DNA of 64,000 nucleotides from Sphingomonas gellani (GCF_900110035.1 NZ_FOCF01000004.1:306000-369999), one strand, 5' to 3'; positions 17,196-26,470 are shown, numbered from the stretch's first letter. The notes: a model not told the origin generated them from the letters alone. Made by a program: numbers and translations.

Positions 17196-19534
17196 TGGCG
17201 TTCACCCGACGCGAGACGATGGCGATCGCTGCCGCCTCTACGGCTGTGGCTGCAGTCGGGACCGGCAAGGCGTCCGCGCGATCGACGGCGGACACGCCGC
17301 GATTATGGTACCGGCAGCCCGCAACCGTGTGGACCGAGGCCCTGCCCATCGGCAACGGCGTGCTCGGCGCGATGGTGTTCGGCGGCACCGGGCATGAGCG
17401 GCTGCAACTGAATGAGGGAACGCTGTGGGCGGGCGGCCCCTACGATCCGGTCAACCCGGCCGCCAAGGCGGCGTTTCCTCGGGTACGCCAACTGGTCTTC
17501 GCCGACAGGATCGAAGAAGCGGAGAAACTGGTCAACGCGGCGTTGATCGGCACCCCGGCAAAGCAGATGCCGTACCAGGCGCTCGGCGACCTGGTGCTGG
17601 ATTTCCCGGGCCTGGGCGAAGTGTCGGACTACCGCCGTGAACTGGACCTTGCGACCGCGATGGCCACCACGCGCTTCGTTGCAGATGGCCGCGAGCATGT
17701 CCGACAGGTGATCGCATCGCCGGGCGACAAGGTGATCGCCATCCGGCTGAGCGCGTCCGGTCGCGGCAAGCTGGCCGTCGACATCATGCTCACCTCTCCG
17801 CAAGTGGGAGCGACCAGCCGGGCCGATGGCGTGTCGGGGCTGTTGTTGAGCGGACGGAACGGCGCGGCGGAGAGTGTGCCGGGTGCGTTGACCTTTGCGG
17901 CACGCCTGCTGGCTGTGAACGAGGGCGGGCAGGTCACAGTCACGCCCGAGGGCAGGCTGTCGATCCGCGGCGCGGACGCGGTCACGCTGCTGCTGTCGAT
18001 GGCGACCAGCTTTCGCCGGTTCGACGATGTGTCGGGCGATCCGCTGGTGCTGACCGCCGCAGCGATCGCGCACGCCCGGTCGCGGCCCTTCGCGCGCATC
18101 GCCGCCGACGCCAGCGCCGCGCATGATCGCCTGTTCCGTCGCGTCTCTATCGATCTGGGCAGCTCGGCCGCTGCCCATGCGCCGACCGACGAGCGGATCA
18201 GGGCGTCGCAGAGCGCGGACGATCCGGCACTGGCGGCGCTGTACTTCAACTATGGCCGCTATCTGCTGATCGCCTGTTCTCAGCCGGGGGGGCAGGCCGC
18301 GACGTTACAGGGGCTGTGGAACGACAGCCTGCGGCCACCATGGGAGTCGAAGTACACGATCAACATCAACACGGAGATGAATTACTGGCCGGCGCACAGC
18401 ACCAATCTTGCCGAATGCGCCGAGCCGCTGGTCCGCCTTGTCCGCGAACTGGCGATCACGGGAGAGCGGACGGCGCGTGAGATGTACGGCGCGCGCGGAT
18501 GGGTCGCGCATCACAACACCGATATCTGGCGCGCGACCGCCCCGATCGACGGCGCGCCATGGGGCATGTGGCCGACGGGTGGCGCGTGGCTGTGCACCCA
18601 TTTGTGGGAGCATTATGACTACACGCGCGACCTGGATTTCCTGCGCTCCGTGTATCCGCTGCTGGCCGGGTCGGCGCGCTTTTTCCTGGACACGCTGCAG
18701 GTCGATCCGCGCACCGGCTATCTGGTCACCAACCCGTCCCTCAGCCCGGAAAACCAGCACGGCCATGGTGGTTCGCTATGCGCCGGACCCACCATGGACA
18801 TGGCGATCCTGCGCGACCTGTTCGCCCAGACCAGCGAGGCCGCGGCGCTGATGGGCAGCGACCCGGCCATGATCGTGGAGATGCGCGCGGCAAGCGCACG
18901 GCTGGCCCCGTACAAGATCGGCCGACAGGGTCAGTTGCAGGAATGGCAGCAGGATTGGGACGCCGACGCGCCGGAACAGAATCACCGCCACGTTTCCCAC
19001 CTCTACGGCCTCTATCCGTCGCACCAGATCAGCCCGGACGGGACGCCGGCGCTGGCGGCGGCCGCACGGCGCAGCCTGGAACTGCGCGGCGATCGCGCGA
19101 CCGGTTGGGCGACGGCGTGGCGGATCAACCTGTGGGCGCGGCTGCGGCAGGGGGATCACGCGCATGACATCCTGCGCTTCCTGCTGGGGTCGGAGCGGAC
19201 ATATCCCAACATGTTCGACGCGCACCCGCCCTTCCAGATCGACGGCAATTTCGGTGGCACTGCGGGGATCGTGGAGATGCTGATGCAGAGCAGGGGCGAC
19301 GTAATCGACCTGTTGCCCGCCCTGCCGCGAAGCTGGCCCAGCGGCAGCATCACCGGCCTGTGCGCGCGGGGCGCGTGCGGCGTCGACCTCAGCTGGCGTT
19401 CCGGCAGGGTGGCGCGGGTCACGCTTCGGCCGCGGATCGCCGGCCAGCGGACCGTATCCGCGGGCGGTAAGAGCGTGACGGTTTCGCTGACCCCGAGCCG
19501 GCCGCTGACCCTGAGCGGTCGTGCGTTCGCGTGA
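17195..19534 (+). CDS. GH95 glycosidase, probable exported alpha-L-galactosidase (or alpha-L-fucosidase)
   Basis: Inverting exo-glycosidase of 779 residues with a Tat-type signal (FTRRETMAIAAASTAVAAVG), so probably periplasmic. The N-terminal beta domain (WTEALPIGNGVLGAMVFGG) precedes an (alpha/alpha)6 catalytic domain with KYTININTEMNYW (N390, N392), SPEN (E519) and QIDGNFGG (D683). These match the Asn, Asn, Glu and Asp catalytic set of Bifidobacterium AfcA. Two residues before N390 is Thr388. As I recall the family, fucosidases carry His there and the characterised alpha-L-galactosidase carries Thr. The flanking L-galactonate-type enzymes agree with release of L-galactose. Specificity is inference. 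Confidence 0.85.
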   Translation: MAFTRRETMAIAAASTAVAAVGTGKASARSTADTPRLWYRQPATVWTEALPIGNGVLGAMVFGGTGHERLQLNEGTLWAGGPYDPVNPAAKAAFPRVRQLVFADRIEEAEKLVNAALIGTPAKQMPYQALGDLVLDFPGLGEVSDYRRELDLATAMATTRFVADGREHVRQVIASPGDKVIAIRLSASGRGKLAVDIMLTSPQVGATSRADGVSGLLLSGRNGAAESVPGALTFAARLLAVNEGGQVTVTPEGRLSIRGADAVTLLLSMATSFRRFDDVSGDPLVLTAAAIAHARSRPFARIAADASAAHDRLFRRVSIDLGSSAAAHAPTDERIRASQSADDPALAALYFNYGRYLLIACSQPGGQAATLQGLWNDSLRPPWESKYTININTEMNYWPAHSTNLAECAEPLVRLVRELAITGERTAREMYGARGWVAHHNTDIWRATAPIDGAPWGMWPTGGAWLCTHLWEHYDYTRDLDFLRSVYPLLAGSARFFLDTLQVDPRTGYLVTNPSLSPENQHGHGGSLCAGPTMDMAILRDLFAQTSEAAALMGSDPAMIVEMRAASARLAPYKIGRQGQLQEWQQDWDADAPEQNHRHVSHLYGLYPSHQISPDGTPALAAAARRSLELRGDRATGWATAWRINLWARLRQGDHAHDILRFLLGSERTYPNMFDAHPPFQIDGNFGGTAGIVEMLMQSRGDVIDLLPALPRSWPSGSITGLCARGACGVDLSWRSGRVARVTLRPRIAGQRTVSAGGKSVTVSLTPSRPLTLSGRAFA

Positions 19535-19618
19535 CCTGGGCGCGGGCCTCCTCGGTGGCCGCCGCAGCATGACGGCCGGCACAGCCATGCCAGCGCGCCC
19601 GGATACAGGCCGTTGACC

Positions 19619-20662
19619 ATGCCGCCGACGCCATCGTCAGCCTGGGACGTCAACACGCGACGCGCCAAGCTCCTGAACCGACTAAAGCAAAGCGGCCCCT
19701 TCGGTTTCGGCGCATCCTCGCTCGGCAATCTGTACGACGAGGTGAGCGACATGGCGGCGGTCGAGGCCGTCGATGCGGCCTGGTCGCTGGGCGTGCGCTG
19801 TTTCGATACGGCACCCTTTTACGGATATGGCCTGAGCGAACGGCGACTGGGCCTGTCGCTGCGACATCGGCCGCGTGACGAGTACCTGTTGTCGACAAAG
19901 GCCGGGCGTCTGCTGGTGCCGACGGAGCACGCGGGCACGACCGACGGTTTTCGGTCGGCACTGCCGTTCAGGCCGGTGTTCGACTACAGCTATGACGGCG
20001 TCATGCGATCCGTCGAGCAAAGCCTGGGACGGCTCGGCCTGGCTCGCATCGACATCCTGCTGCTGCACGATCTCGGCCGCGCGACGCATGGAGCCGATCA
20101 TGCGCGCTACTTCGATCAGGCAGTCTCGGGCGGGTTCCGCGCCCTGGCGGAGCTTCGCGACACCGGCGTGGTCGATGCGATAGGACTGGGCGTCAACGAG
20201 GTCGAGGTTTGCGCCGAAAGCATGCGCCATGTCGATGTCGACCTGTTCCTGATCGCCGGCCGGATGACCCTGCTGGATCAAAGCGCCCATGCCTTGTTTG
20301 ATCGCTGCCACGCGGCCGGGATCGGCATCGTCGCGGCCGGCGTGTTCAGCTCCGGCATTCTCGCGACCGGCTCGGCCGACGCGCACGCGCACCATGACTA
20401 TGCGCCAGCCTCCGCGACCGTGCGCGCACGGGTTGCCGCGATCGAGCAGGTGTGCCGCCGACACGACGTTCCGCTGCCCGCAGTGGCGCTCGCCTTCGCC
20501 GCCTTGCATCCGGCAGTGACACAGACGCTGGTCGGGCTACGCTCCGCCGATCAGGTGCATCGCACAGCGGCGTTACGGAGCATGACGATCCCGCCCGCGT
20601 TGTGGCAGGAATTGCACATGCGCGATCCGCTCGCGGCCCCATTGCCGATGGCGTGCGGCTGA
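19619..20662 (+). CDS. aldo/keto reductase, probable L-galactose (L-fucose) 1-dehydrogenase
   Basis: A 347-residue AKR-fold NAD(P)-dependent oxidoreductase. The catalytic tetrad is visible as D and Y in FDTAPFYGYG, K in LLSTKAGR, and H in ILLLHDLG. It resembles D-threo-aldose 1-dehydrogenases / L-fucose dehydrogenases and plant-type L-galactose dehydrogenases, which turn L-galactose or L-fucose into the 1,5- or 1,4-lactone. ATG at 19619 is preferred over TTG at 19613. It lies between GH95 and the FucP-type permease, so its substrate should be the sugar released by GH95. The lactone would pass to the lactonase two genes downstream. Confidence 0.8.
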   Translation: MPPTPSSAWDVNTRRAKLLNRLKQSGPFGFGASSLGNLYDEVSDMAAVEAVDAAWSLGVRCFDTAPFYGYGLSERRLGLSLRHRPRDEYLLSTKAGRLLVPTEHAGTTDGFRSALPFRPVFDYSYDGVMRSVEQSLGRLGLARIDILLLHDLGRATHGADHARYFDQAVSGGFRALAELRDTGVVDAIGLGVNEVEVCAESMRHVDVDLFLIAGRMTLLDQSAHALFDRCHAAGIGIVAAGVFSSGILATGSADAHAHHDYAPASATVRARVAAIEQVCRRHDVPLPAVALAFAALHPAVTQTLVGLRSADQVHRTAALRSMTIPPALWQELHMRDPLAAPLPMACG

Positions 20663-20687
20663 CGATCGGACGATCAGGAGGACCAGC

Positions 20688-22001
20688 TTGCCCATTAATC
20701 CCGGTCCCTTAACGGCTCAGCCCGGGCCATCGTCGGGCACGTTCGTCCTGAAGGGGTTCCGCTGGGGCTTCGCGTTGATCGTCGCCCTGTTCTTCCTGTG
20801 GGCGATCGCGAACAACTTCAACGACATCCTGATCCGGCAATTCCAGAAATCGCTCGGCCTGACGCGCGCGGAGGCCGGGTTTATCCAATTCGTCTTCTAC
20901 ATCGGCTATTTCGTCGTCGCCCTGCCGGCGGGGCTGTTGACCCGGCGTCTCGGCTATCGCGCCGGAGTTCTGGTCGGGCTGGGGCTGTACGCGACCGGCG
21001 CGCTGTTGTTCTATCCGGCCTCTCTCGCGCTCAGCTATCCGATGTTCCTGTTCGCGCTGTTCGTCATTGCGTCGGGCGCGGCCTGCCTGGAGACCACGGC
21101 CAACGCCTATATCGGCGCGTTCGGCAGCGCGTCGACCGCGGTGCAGCGGCTGAACCTGGCGCAGGCATTCAACGGGCTGGGGGCCTTTATCGCCCCGATC
21201 GTCGGCGGCCTGCTGATCTTTTCAGGCGTCGAGCATTCGGCGACCGCCCTTGCGAGCATGACACCGGCGGAGCTTGCCGCATACCGGGCCGCCGAAGCAT
21301 CCACCGTGCAACTGCCCTATGTCCTGCTGGCGGTCGTCGCGCTGGCGATCGCGGGCGCGGTGACGCTGGCGCGCCTGCCCGACCTGCGCGTCGCGAACCC
21401 CGCGCCGCTGGGGCCGCAGGTTGCCCGGCTGTTGCGCCATCGTGCGCTGCGCGGTGCGATCGTGGCGCAATTCTTCTATGTCGGCGCGCAGGTCGGCATC
21501 TGGAGTTTCTTCATCGATTTCGTGAAGGACGTGCGGCCCGAGGTCAGCGAGCGCAACGCCGCTTATATGCTGTCCGCCAGCCTGCTGCTCTTCACGGCCG
21601 GGCGCTTCATCGGCACCGGATTGATGAGCCGTGTGCGGCCCGCAACCCTGCTCGGCGTTTACGCGGTGGCCAACGTGGTGCTGTGCGCGATTGCGGCGAG
21701 CGGGATGGAATGGGCGGCGGTCGTCGCGCTGATGCTGACCAGCTTCTTCATGTCGATCATGTTCCCGACGATCTTCGCGCTGGGTGTCGAGGATCTGGGT
21801 GAGGCGCGGCCGCTCGGGTCGTCGTCCATCATCATGGCAATCATCGGCGGCGCGGTGTTTCCGCCGCTGATGGGGCTGTTGGCGGGGGGCGGGGCGGGGA
21901 TGCCGGGCGCGCTGGTGCTGCCGCTCGCCTGCTTCGTCGTCATTGCCGTCTACGCGCATCGCGTGCGGCGTGCCGCCTTGCGTGAGGATGTTGCGCGATG
22001 A
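20688..22001 (+). CDS. fucP: FucP-type MFS sugar permease
   Basis: Twelve-helix major facilitator protein of 437 residues, close to the FucP L-fucose:H+ symporter. The family segment is FFLWAIANNFNDILIRQFQKSL, followed by FVFYIGYFVVALPAGLLTRRLGYRAG and LFYPAS. FucP is known to carry L-fucose, L-galactose and D-arabinose, which suits either reading of this cluster. The start is TTG at 20688, with AGGAGG at 20676-20681 six bases upstream. Its stop overlaps the lactonase start (ATGA). It moves the monosaccharide from periplasm to cytosol. Confidence 0.88.
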   Translation: MPINPGPLTAQPGPSSGTFVLKGFRWGFALIVALFFLWAIANNFNDILIRQFQKSLGLTRAEAGFIQFVFYIGYFVVALPAGLLTRRLGYRAGVLVGLGLYATGALLFYPASLALSYPMFLFALFVIASGAACLETTANAYIGAFGSASTAVQRLNLAQAFNGLGAFIAPIVGGLLIFSGVEHSATALASMTPAELAAYRAAEASTVQLPYVLLAVVALAIAGAVTLARLPDLRVANPAPLGPQVARLLRHRALRGAIVAQFFYVGAQVGIWSFFIDFVKDVRPEVSERNAAYMLSASLLLFTAGRFIGTGLMSRVRPATLLGVYAVANVVLCAIAASGMEWAAVVALMLTSFFMSIMFPTIFALGVEDLGEARPLGSSSIIMAIIGGAVFPPLMGLLAGGGAGMPGALVLPLACFVVIAVYAHRVRRAALREDVAR

Positions 22002-22822
22002 TCGACGCGCATCAACACTTCTGGTCACTGGCTACGCCGGGGCATGAATGGCCTACAAAGGCCGAGAGAGCCATTTACCGCGACTTTGGTCCGAAGGACC
22101 TGTCGACGGAGGCGGAGGGTCTGCCGCTCCGCGCGACGATCCTGGTGCAATCGCAGCCGACCGACGCGGACACCGACTGGATGCTCGCCCTTGCCGATCG
22201 GACGCCGATGGTCGCGGGCGTGGTCGGTTGGGTCGATCTGCAATCGGCGCACGCACCCGCAAGGATCGCAGCGCTGGCAGGTCATCCCAAGCTGCGTTCG
22301 CTGCGCCCGATGCTTCAGTCGATCCCGGCGACCGACTGGCTGCTGGCGGACGACCTCGCCCCGGCGATCCGCGCGATGATCGCGCATGGCCTCCGCCTGG
22401 ATGCCCTGGTGCAGCCCCGTCACCTGCCGATGCTGGCGACCTTCGCGGCGCGCTGGCCCGACCTGCCGATCGTGATCGACCATGCGGCAAAGCCCTTTGC
22501 CAGGGATGGAATGCTGGACCCCTGGCGGGAGGACATCGCGGCGCTGGCGAAGCGTGGCCTGTGGTGCAAGCTGTCGGGGCTCCGCACCGAACAGGGCGCG
22601 GGGCAGCCGTCCAGCGATTTGCAGCCCTATGTCGATCATCTCGTGCGCAGCTTCGGCGATCGGTTGATGTGGGGAAGCGACTGGCCGGTCCTGCTGATGG
22701 CTGGCGACACGTACCGGGACTGGGCGGAGGGGGGCGACGCGATGACCGGCCTGGTGGGACCGGCGCGCGAGCGGCTGTTTTCGGGCGCGGCCGCCGAATT
22801 CTACGGGCTGCACGGGGCGTGA
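21998..22822 (+). CDS. amidohydrolase-family sugar lactonase (COG3618)
   Basis: A 274-residue TIM-barrel metal-dependent hydrolase of the fuconolactonase/galactonolactonase group. The start MIDAHQHFWSLATPGHEWP holds the H-x-H metal motif. IVIDHAAKPF, WCKLSGLRTEQ and LMWGSDWPV are the other family blocks, the last with the catalytic Asp. It hydrolyses an L-galactono- or L-fucono-lactone to the free acid in the cytosol. It is translationally coupled to fucP (4-base overlap) and is the logical step between the aldo/keto reductase and the Zn-dehydrogenase. Confidence 0.85.
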   Translation: MIDAHQHFWSLATPGHEWPTKAERAIYRDFGPKDLSTEAEGLPLRATILVQSQPTDADTDWMLALADRTPMVAGVVGWVDLQSAHAPARIAALAGHPKLRSLRPMLQSIPATDWLLADDLAPAIRAMIAHGLRLDALVQPRHLPMLATFAARWPDLPIVIDHAAKPFARDGMLDPWREDIAALAKRGLWCKLSGLRTEQGAGQPSSDLQPYVDHLVRSFGDRLMWGSDWPVLLMAGDTYRDWAEGGDAMTGLVGPARERLFSGAAAEFYGLHGA

Positions 22823-23149
22823 TGGTCATTCCGCCACGCGGAAGTCGTCCAACCATTGCGCGGGTGCTTCTCACGGCGCGAGACAATGGAACGCGAGGTA
22901 GGCAGGGCAGCCGGGCTGAGTCTCCGGTCGTCTTCTCGGCGGCCCTGAGACAAGGCTCATGCCACCCCACGCCGCTGCGGAACGGCTGCTGGCGCGCGGC
23001 AGGCGATGGCAGCGGCCCCACTATGGGTCGCCATGCTGATCGCCGGCGGCTTCGCGGCGCAAGCGAGGCCAAGCCATCATGGCGTCTAGTCGGATGACGG
23101 TCTGCGGCGAACCCGCCGGAGCGTTCCATCGCCTCGCACGGATAGATAA
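22823..23149. other. intergenic gap inside the sugar-acid cluster
   Basis: No supported gene. There is a short inverted repeat TTCCGC-CAC-GCGGAA just after the lactonase stop, without a T tract. The rest of the 327 bases shows no recognisable coding fragment. The gap probably holds the promoter of the following reductase, but no clear boxes were found. Confidence 0.4.
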
Positions 23150-24319
23150 ATGACAAGGCCCTGCATCGTCCAGTTCGGCACCAGCCGCTTCCTGCAGGCG
23201 CATGTCGACCTCTTCGCCTCCGAAGCGATGGCGGAGGGGCAGGATGTCCCGCCTATCATCGTCGTCCAGACCACCGGCGACCCGGCACGTGCGGGGCGGA
23301 TCGGCGCCTTCGGCAGGCCGGAAGGGTATCCGGTGTTGATCCGCGGGTTGGGGGAGGGGGGTGCGCGCATCGACCGTACCGTCACGGTGACAAGCATCGC
23401 ACGCGGCCTGTCCGCCGCACGGGACTGGGCGGACCTGGAAACGTTGTTCGTCGAGCGTGCCTGCTACGTTGCCTGCAACACCGGCGACAGCGGCTATCAG
23501 GTCGACCCGGCGGACAGGGCGCCGACCGTGCTGGATGGCGGCAATCCGCCGCGCAGCTTTCCCGCCATGCTGCTCGCGCTGCTGCACGCGCGCTGGCGGG
23601 CCGGGGGAGCGCCAGTCACGCTGTTCCCCTGCGAGTTGGTGCTGCGGAACGGCGATGTGCTGAGGCGTACCGTCGTCGATCTGGCGCGTGCTGTCGGCGG
23701 GGAGGACGCATTCCTACGCTGGCTCGAAGGCGCGTGCCATTGGGTCAACACGCTGGTCGATCGCATCGTCTCCGAACCGATCGAGCCCGTCGGTGCGGTG
23801 ACGGAGCCCTATGCGCTGTGGGCCGTGGAGGATCAGCCGGGATTGGTCATGCCGTTCACGCATGCCGCTGTGGTCATGACGAACGATCTCGACAGATACG
23901 AGCGGCTGAAGCTGCATATCCTCAACCTCGGCCACAGTTGGCTGGCGCAGCGCTGGATCGATGCGGGAAGGTCGGCGGGTGCGACGGTGCGCCAGATGGT
24001 GGCCGATCCGGCGACGCGTGCTGCGCTCGAACGGCTTTACGGGCAGGAGGTGGTGCCGGGTTTCGCCGCGCATAGGTTGGGGGAGGCGGCGTCGGCCTAT
24101 GTCGCACAGACCATGCCGCGGTTCGACAACCCGTTCCTTGACCACCGCTTGTCCGACATCGCGGACAACCACGCGGCGAAGGGGGCGAAGCGGGTCGGCG
24201 CCTTTCTGGAATGGGTTGCGGGCGCCGACGAGCCTCCGGCAATGCCCGAACTTTCCTCCTTCGCGGCACGAACGCGGGGTGCGGCCGGCGTGGAACCGGA
24301 CGGCATGCAAATCCGGTAA
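23150..24319 (+). CDS. uxaB: mannitol dehydrogenase-family reductase, probable tagaturonate reductase
   Basis: NAD-dependent reductase of the UxaB/UxuB family, 389 residues and so shorter than E. coli UxaB (about 480). The N-terminal nucleotide-binding start is IVQFGTSRFLQAHVDLFASEA. The middle has FPCELVLRNGD and WVNTLVDRIVSEP, and the family helix reads KLHILNLGHSWLAQRW. D-tagaturonate to D-altronate is the expected reaction, linking the Zn-dehydrogenase with UxaA. D-fructuronate/mannonate is the main alternative. No uronate isomerase (UxaC) gene is present, so tagaturonate would have to come from L-galactonate. The ribosome site is weak (gataaATG). Confidence 0.75.
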   Translation: MTRPCIVQFGTSRFLQAHVDLFASEAMAEGQDVPPIIVVQTTGDPARAGRIGAFGRPEGYPVLIRGLGEGGARIDRTVTVTSIARGLSAARDWADLETLFVERACYVACNTGDSGYQVDPADRAPTVLDGGNPPRSFPAMLLALLHARWRAGGAPVTLFPCELVLRNGDVLRRTVVDLARAVGGEDAFLRWLEGACHWVNTLVDRIVSEPIEPVGAVTEPYALWAVEDQPGLVMPFTHAAVVMTNDLDRYERLKLHILNLGHSWLAQRWIDAGRSAGATVRQMVADPATRAALERLYGQEVVPGFAAHRLGEAASAYVAQTMPRFDNPFLDHRLSDIADNHAAKGAKRVGAFLEWVAGADEPPAMPELSSFAARTRGAAGVEPDGMQIR

Positions 24320-24442
24320 GCGGCTCGCACGTGCCTTCGTGACAGCCAGCATCGAAGTCGAAGCAGTGGGCACTTGGCAGTAGAGGTTGCGGTGCACGGC
24401 CGCTTGGGCTGATACTGGTCGCAACGAAAAAGGGAGGGGCAT

Positions 24443-24898
24443 GTGAAGGTCGTCGCGTGTGCAGCAATGGGCGTGATGTTTGCATTTAGCTCAGGCGTTT
24501 CGGCGCAGATCCCGGTCGGCACGCCCGGCGGGATGCCGACCGGCGCGGGGTTGGGATCGGGCCTGTCGGCTCATGACGGCGACCGGGATGGCGGGATCGC
24601 GGATCAGGTCGATCGCGCCAGGCAGAACCAGAACACCAGCCGCGCGCCCGGCAAGGCGTCCAACGGCGGCGTCGCTGCGGCGGCCGATCTGGTCACCGGC
24701 GCGTCCGTCTTCGATCGCCGCGGAAAGCAGGTGGGATCGATCCAGGCGGTCAGCGGCGCAAGCGTCGTCGTCGCCGCCGACGGTGGCGCGGTTGCCGTGC
24801 CCGCAGAGGCGTTCGGCAAGGGGTCCAAAGGATTGATGATCGACCTGACCAAGGCCGAGTTCGACAAGCTGGTGGCAGGCGCGACTGGCGGTAAATAG
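24443..24898 (+). CDS. secreted hypothetical protein with PRC-barrel-like C-terminus
   Basis: A 151-residue protein with a Sec signal (VVACAAMGVMFAFSSGVSAQ) starting at GTG 24443 behind AGGGAGGGG. The middle is low-complexity Gly/Asn/Gln-rich. The C-terminus (TGASVFDRRGKQVGSIQAVSG, then VAVPAEAFGKGSKGLMIDLTKAEFDKL) resembles a PRC-barrel-type beta unit. Proteins of this sort are common in sphingomonads and of unknown function. It has its own transcription unit after the uxaB-type gene. Confidence 0.65.
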   Translation: MKVVACAAMGVMFAFSSGVSAQIPVGTPGGMPTGAGLGSGLSAHDGDRDGGIADQVDRARQNQNTSRAPGKASNGGVAAAADLVTGASVFDRRGKQVGSIQAVSGASVVVAADGGAVAVPAEAFGKGSKGLMIDLTKAEFDKLVAGATGGK

Positions 24899-25315
24899 GC
24901 CGTGGCGGGCGCAAGCTTTCAGAGAGTGGCGAGGCTAGCAGTAGGGTGGGAAGGGTAGCAGAAACCCTCCTCCAACTCACCCGTGCGCGGGGTGAGGTGA
25001 CTCACGATATCTCCCAACAATCATGACCTTATCGGCGATTTCGATGATGGGCTGGCCGTCCCAACGGGGCGAGGTGGGCAGCGTACGGGATGGCGCGGAA
25101 GCGCAACTGTAGCCCGTATGGCGGCTGGGCTTTGTCGTGCGCGTCTTGTGGAATGCGAGCGCAACGGCGCTGGCCGGACGGGCAATCCGTGCCAAACAGG
25201 CTGTAATGCTCCGTTTGGTTGCGTACGGCCGAACGGCCAGCGGTCGCCGATCAACGCGCCCTCTTGTGCGGCTCTTCGCGAGCCATCTCACACCTCGACG
25301 GGCATCGGGCAAACT
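24899..25315. other. intergenic region between the two sugar loci
   Basis: No supported gene in 417 bases. It contains a GC-rich imperfect inverted stretch near 24979-25002 (CACCCGTGCGCGGGGTGAGG) without a T tract, and nothing else recognised. It separates the L-galactose cluster from the mannose operon, which ends here on the opposite strand. Confidence 0.4.
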
Positions 25316-26470
25316 TCAGTAGAGCATCTTCCAGTCGTCTTCCCGCCACGCCAGAACCGCCTCGATCTGCACCAAAGCGGCGGTGTCGATCAGTTCGGCG
25401 CGACGGTCGGGAAACTGCACCAGCCCCACATCGTTGCGTCGGCGCTGCCACATGCGATCGGCATAGCCGCGCATCGCTTCGACATCGCGGCGATCATGCG
25501 TCGCGTTGGCGAGCAGCAGCAGGTTCTTGAAGTATATGGCGTTGAACGGCGGGGGTTGATCGTCGAGCCGTCCGTCGGCACCGAACCAGCGATGGCTCGC
25601 TGCGGCGATGCGGCGCGCCTCGGCAAGGTAGCGCGCGTCGCGGGTCGCGCGCCATAGCAGCACGTTGACGCCGACCGGGACCCCCTGGTTGTACGTCCAC
25701 ACCCGGCCCTCGATCGTGCCGTCCCGCTTGATGTGATCGGCGTAGAGCCCATCCGGACGCTGCAACGTCGCGTTGGTCCATCGGTAAAAGCGCAGCGCAT
25801 CATCCAGGTAACCGCGTTCCCGCGTCAGCAGGTAAAGGCGCAGGCCCAGCTCCGCCGCGGGCATGTTCGACACGGTGTTGCGGTCGCCATTGTCGCGTTT
25901 CTGCGTCCATACCACACCGCCGGGCGACTTCAGTCCCTTCTCCTCGGACCAGCCCGAGCGGATCAGCGCGAAGATCGCACGGGCATTGGCCAGCGATGGA
26001 GCGTCGCCTCGGAACAGGTGGTGCTGCACCTCCGCCAGCCCGACCCATTCATTGTCGTCGTAATACAGGTCGTCTCCGTGCCCGAGCGGCGGCACCACCT
26101 TGGCAAGATGACCCGCGACACCGGTGGTCGAGGTCTTCGACCAGTACCGCTGCTGCGCCGCGCGCACCTTGGCGAGCGCGGGCGAGAAACGACGTCCCGC
26201 CGCGTCCGGCATCATCGCCAGGTCGAGCAGCGCGATGTGTGCCTGGGAGAAGGGCCATTCGGTCGAATAGCGCTCGTCGCCGGGCCGTGTCGGATGATAT
26301 TCCCGGTACAGGCCGGTGCCGTCGTTGACCGCGAACGCCTTCTCCAGCGCCCCGTGCCACGCCAGTGCGCGTGCCATGGGCGAGGGCGCTAACGCAGCAC
26401 CCGCGGGCGTCGCCGCGAGCGCCAGCGCACCGCCCAGAACGGTGCGGCGCGTGGGGAGGGGCGCCTGCAT
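25316..26470 (-). CDS. GH76 alpha-1,6-mannanase family protein
   Basis: Endo-acting retaining alpha-1,6-mannanase family, 384 residues, with a Tat signal (TRRTVLGGALALAATPAGAALA). The catalytic double Asp is in YYDDNEW (D138, D139), and other GH76 blocks are YSTEWPFSQAHIALLDLA, VVWTQKRDNGDRNTVSN and WTYNQGVPVGVNVLLWRAT. GH76 enzymes cut yeast-type or bacterial alpha-1,6-mannan backbones. It is the last gene of the mannose operon, with its ATG sharing one base with the TonB receptor stop. It should generate oligosaccharides for the exo-acting GH125 enzymes. Confidence 0.88.
   Translation of the reverse strand: MQAPLPTRRTVLGGALALAATPAGAALAPSPMARALAWHGALEKAFAVNDGTGLYREYHPTRPGDERYSTEWPFSQAHIALLDLAMMPDAAGRRFSPALAKVRAAQQRYWSKTSTTGVAGHLAKVVPPLGHGDDLYYDDNEWVGLAEVQHHLFRGDAPSLANARAIFALIRSGWSEEKGLKSPGGVVWTQKRDNGDRNTVSNMPAAELGLRLYLLTRERGYLDDALRFYRWTNATLQRPDGLYADHIKRDGTIEGRVWTYNQGVPVGVNVLLWRATRDARYLAEARRIAAASHRWFGADGRLDDQPPPFNAIYFKNLLLLANATHDRRDVEAMRGYADRMWQRRRNDVGLVQFPDRRAELIDTAALVQIEAVLAWREDDWKMLY

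Noticed and set aside
13312..24319. Classical non-phosphorylated L-fucose pathway
   Set aside because: No L-fuconate dehydratase, 2-keto-3-deoxy-L-fuconate dehydrogenase or its hydrolase/aldolase is present, whereas tagaturonate and altronate enzymes are. GH95, FucP and the lactonase alone do not decide between fucose and galactose.
13312..24319. D-galacturonate (UxaCBA) pathway
   Set aside because: UxaA and UxaB types are present, but there is no uronate isomerase UxaC and no pectin-degrading enzyme; the lactonase, aldo/keto reductase and GH95 would be unexplained.
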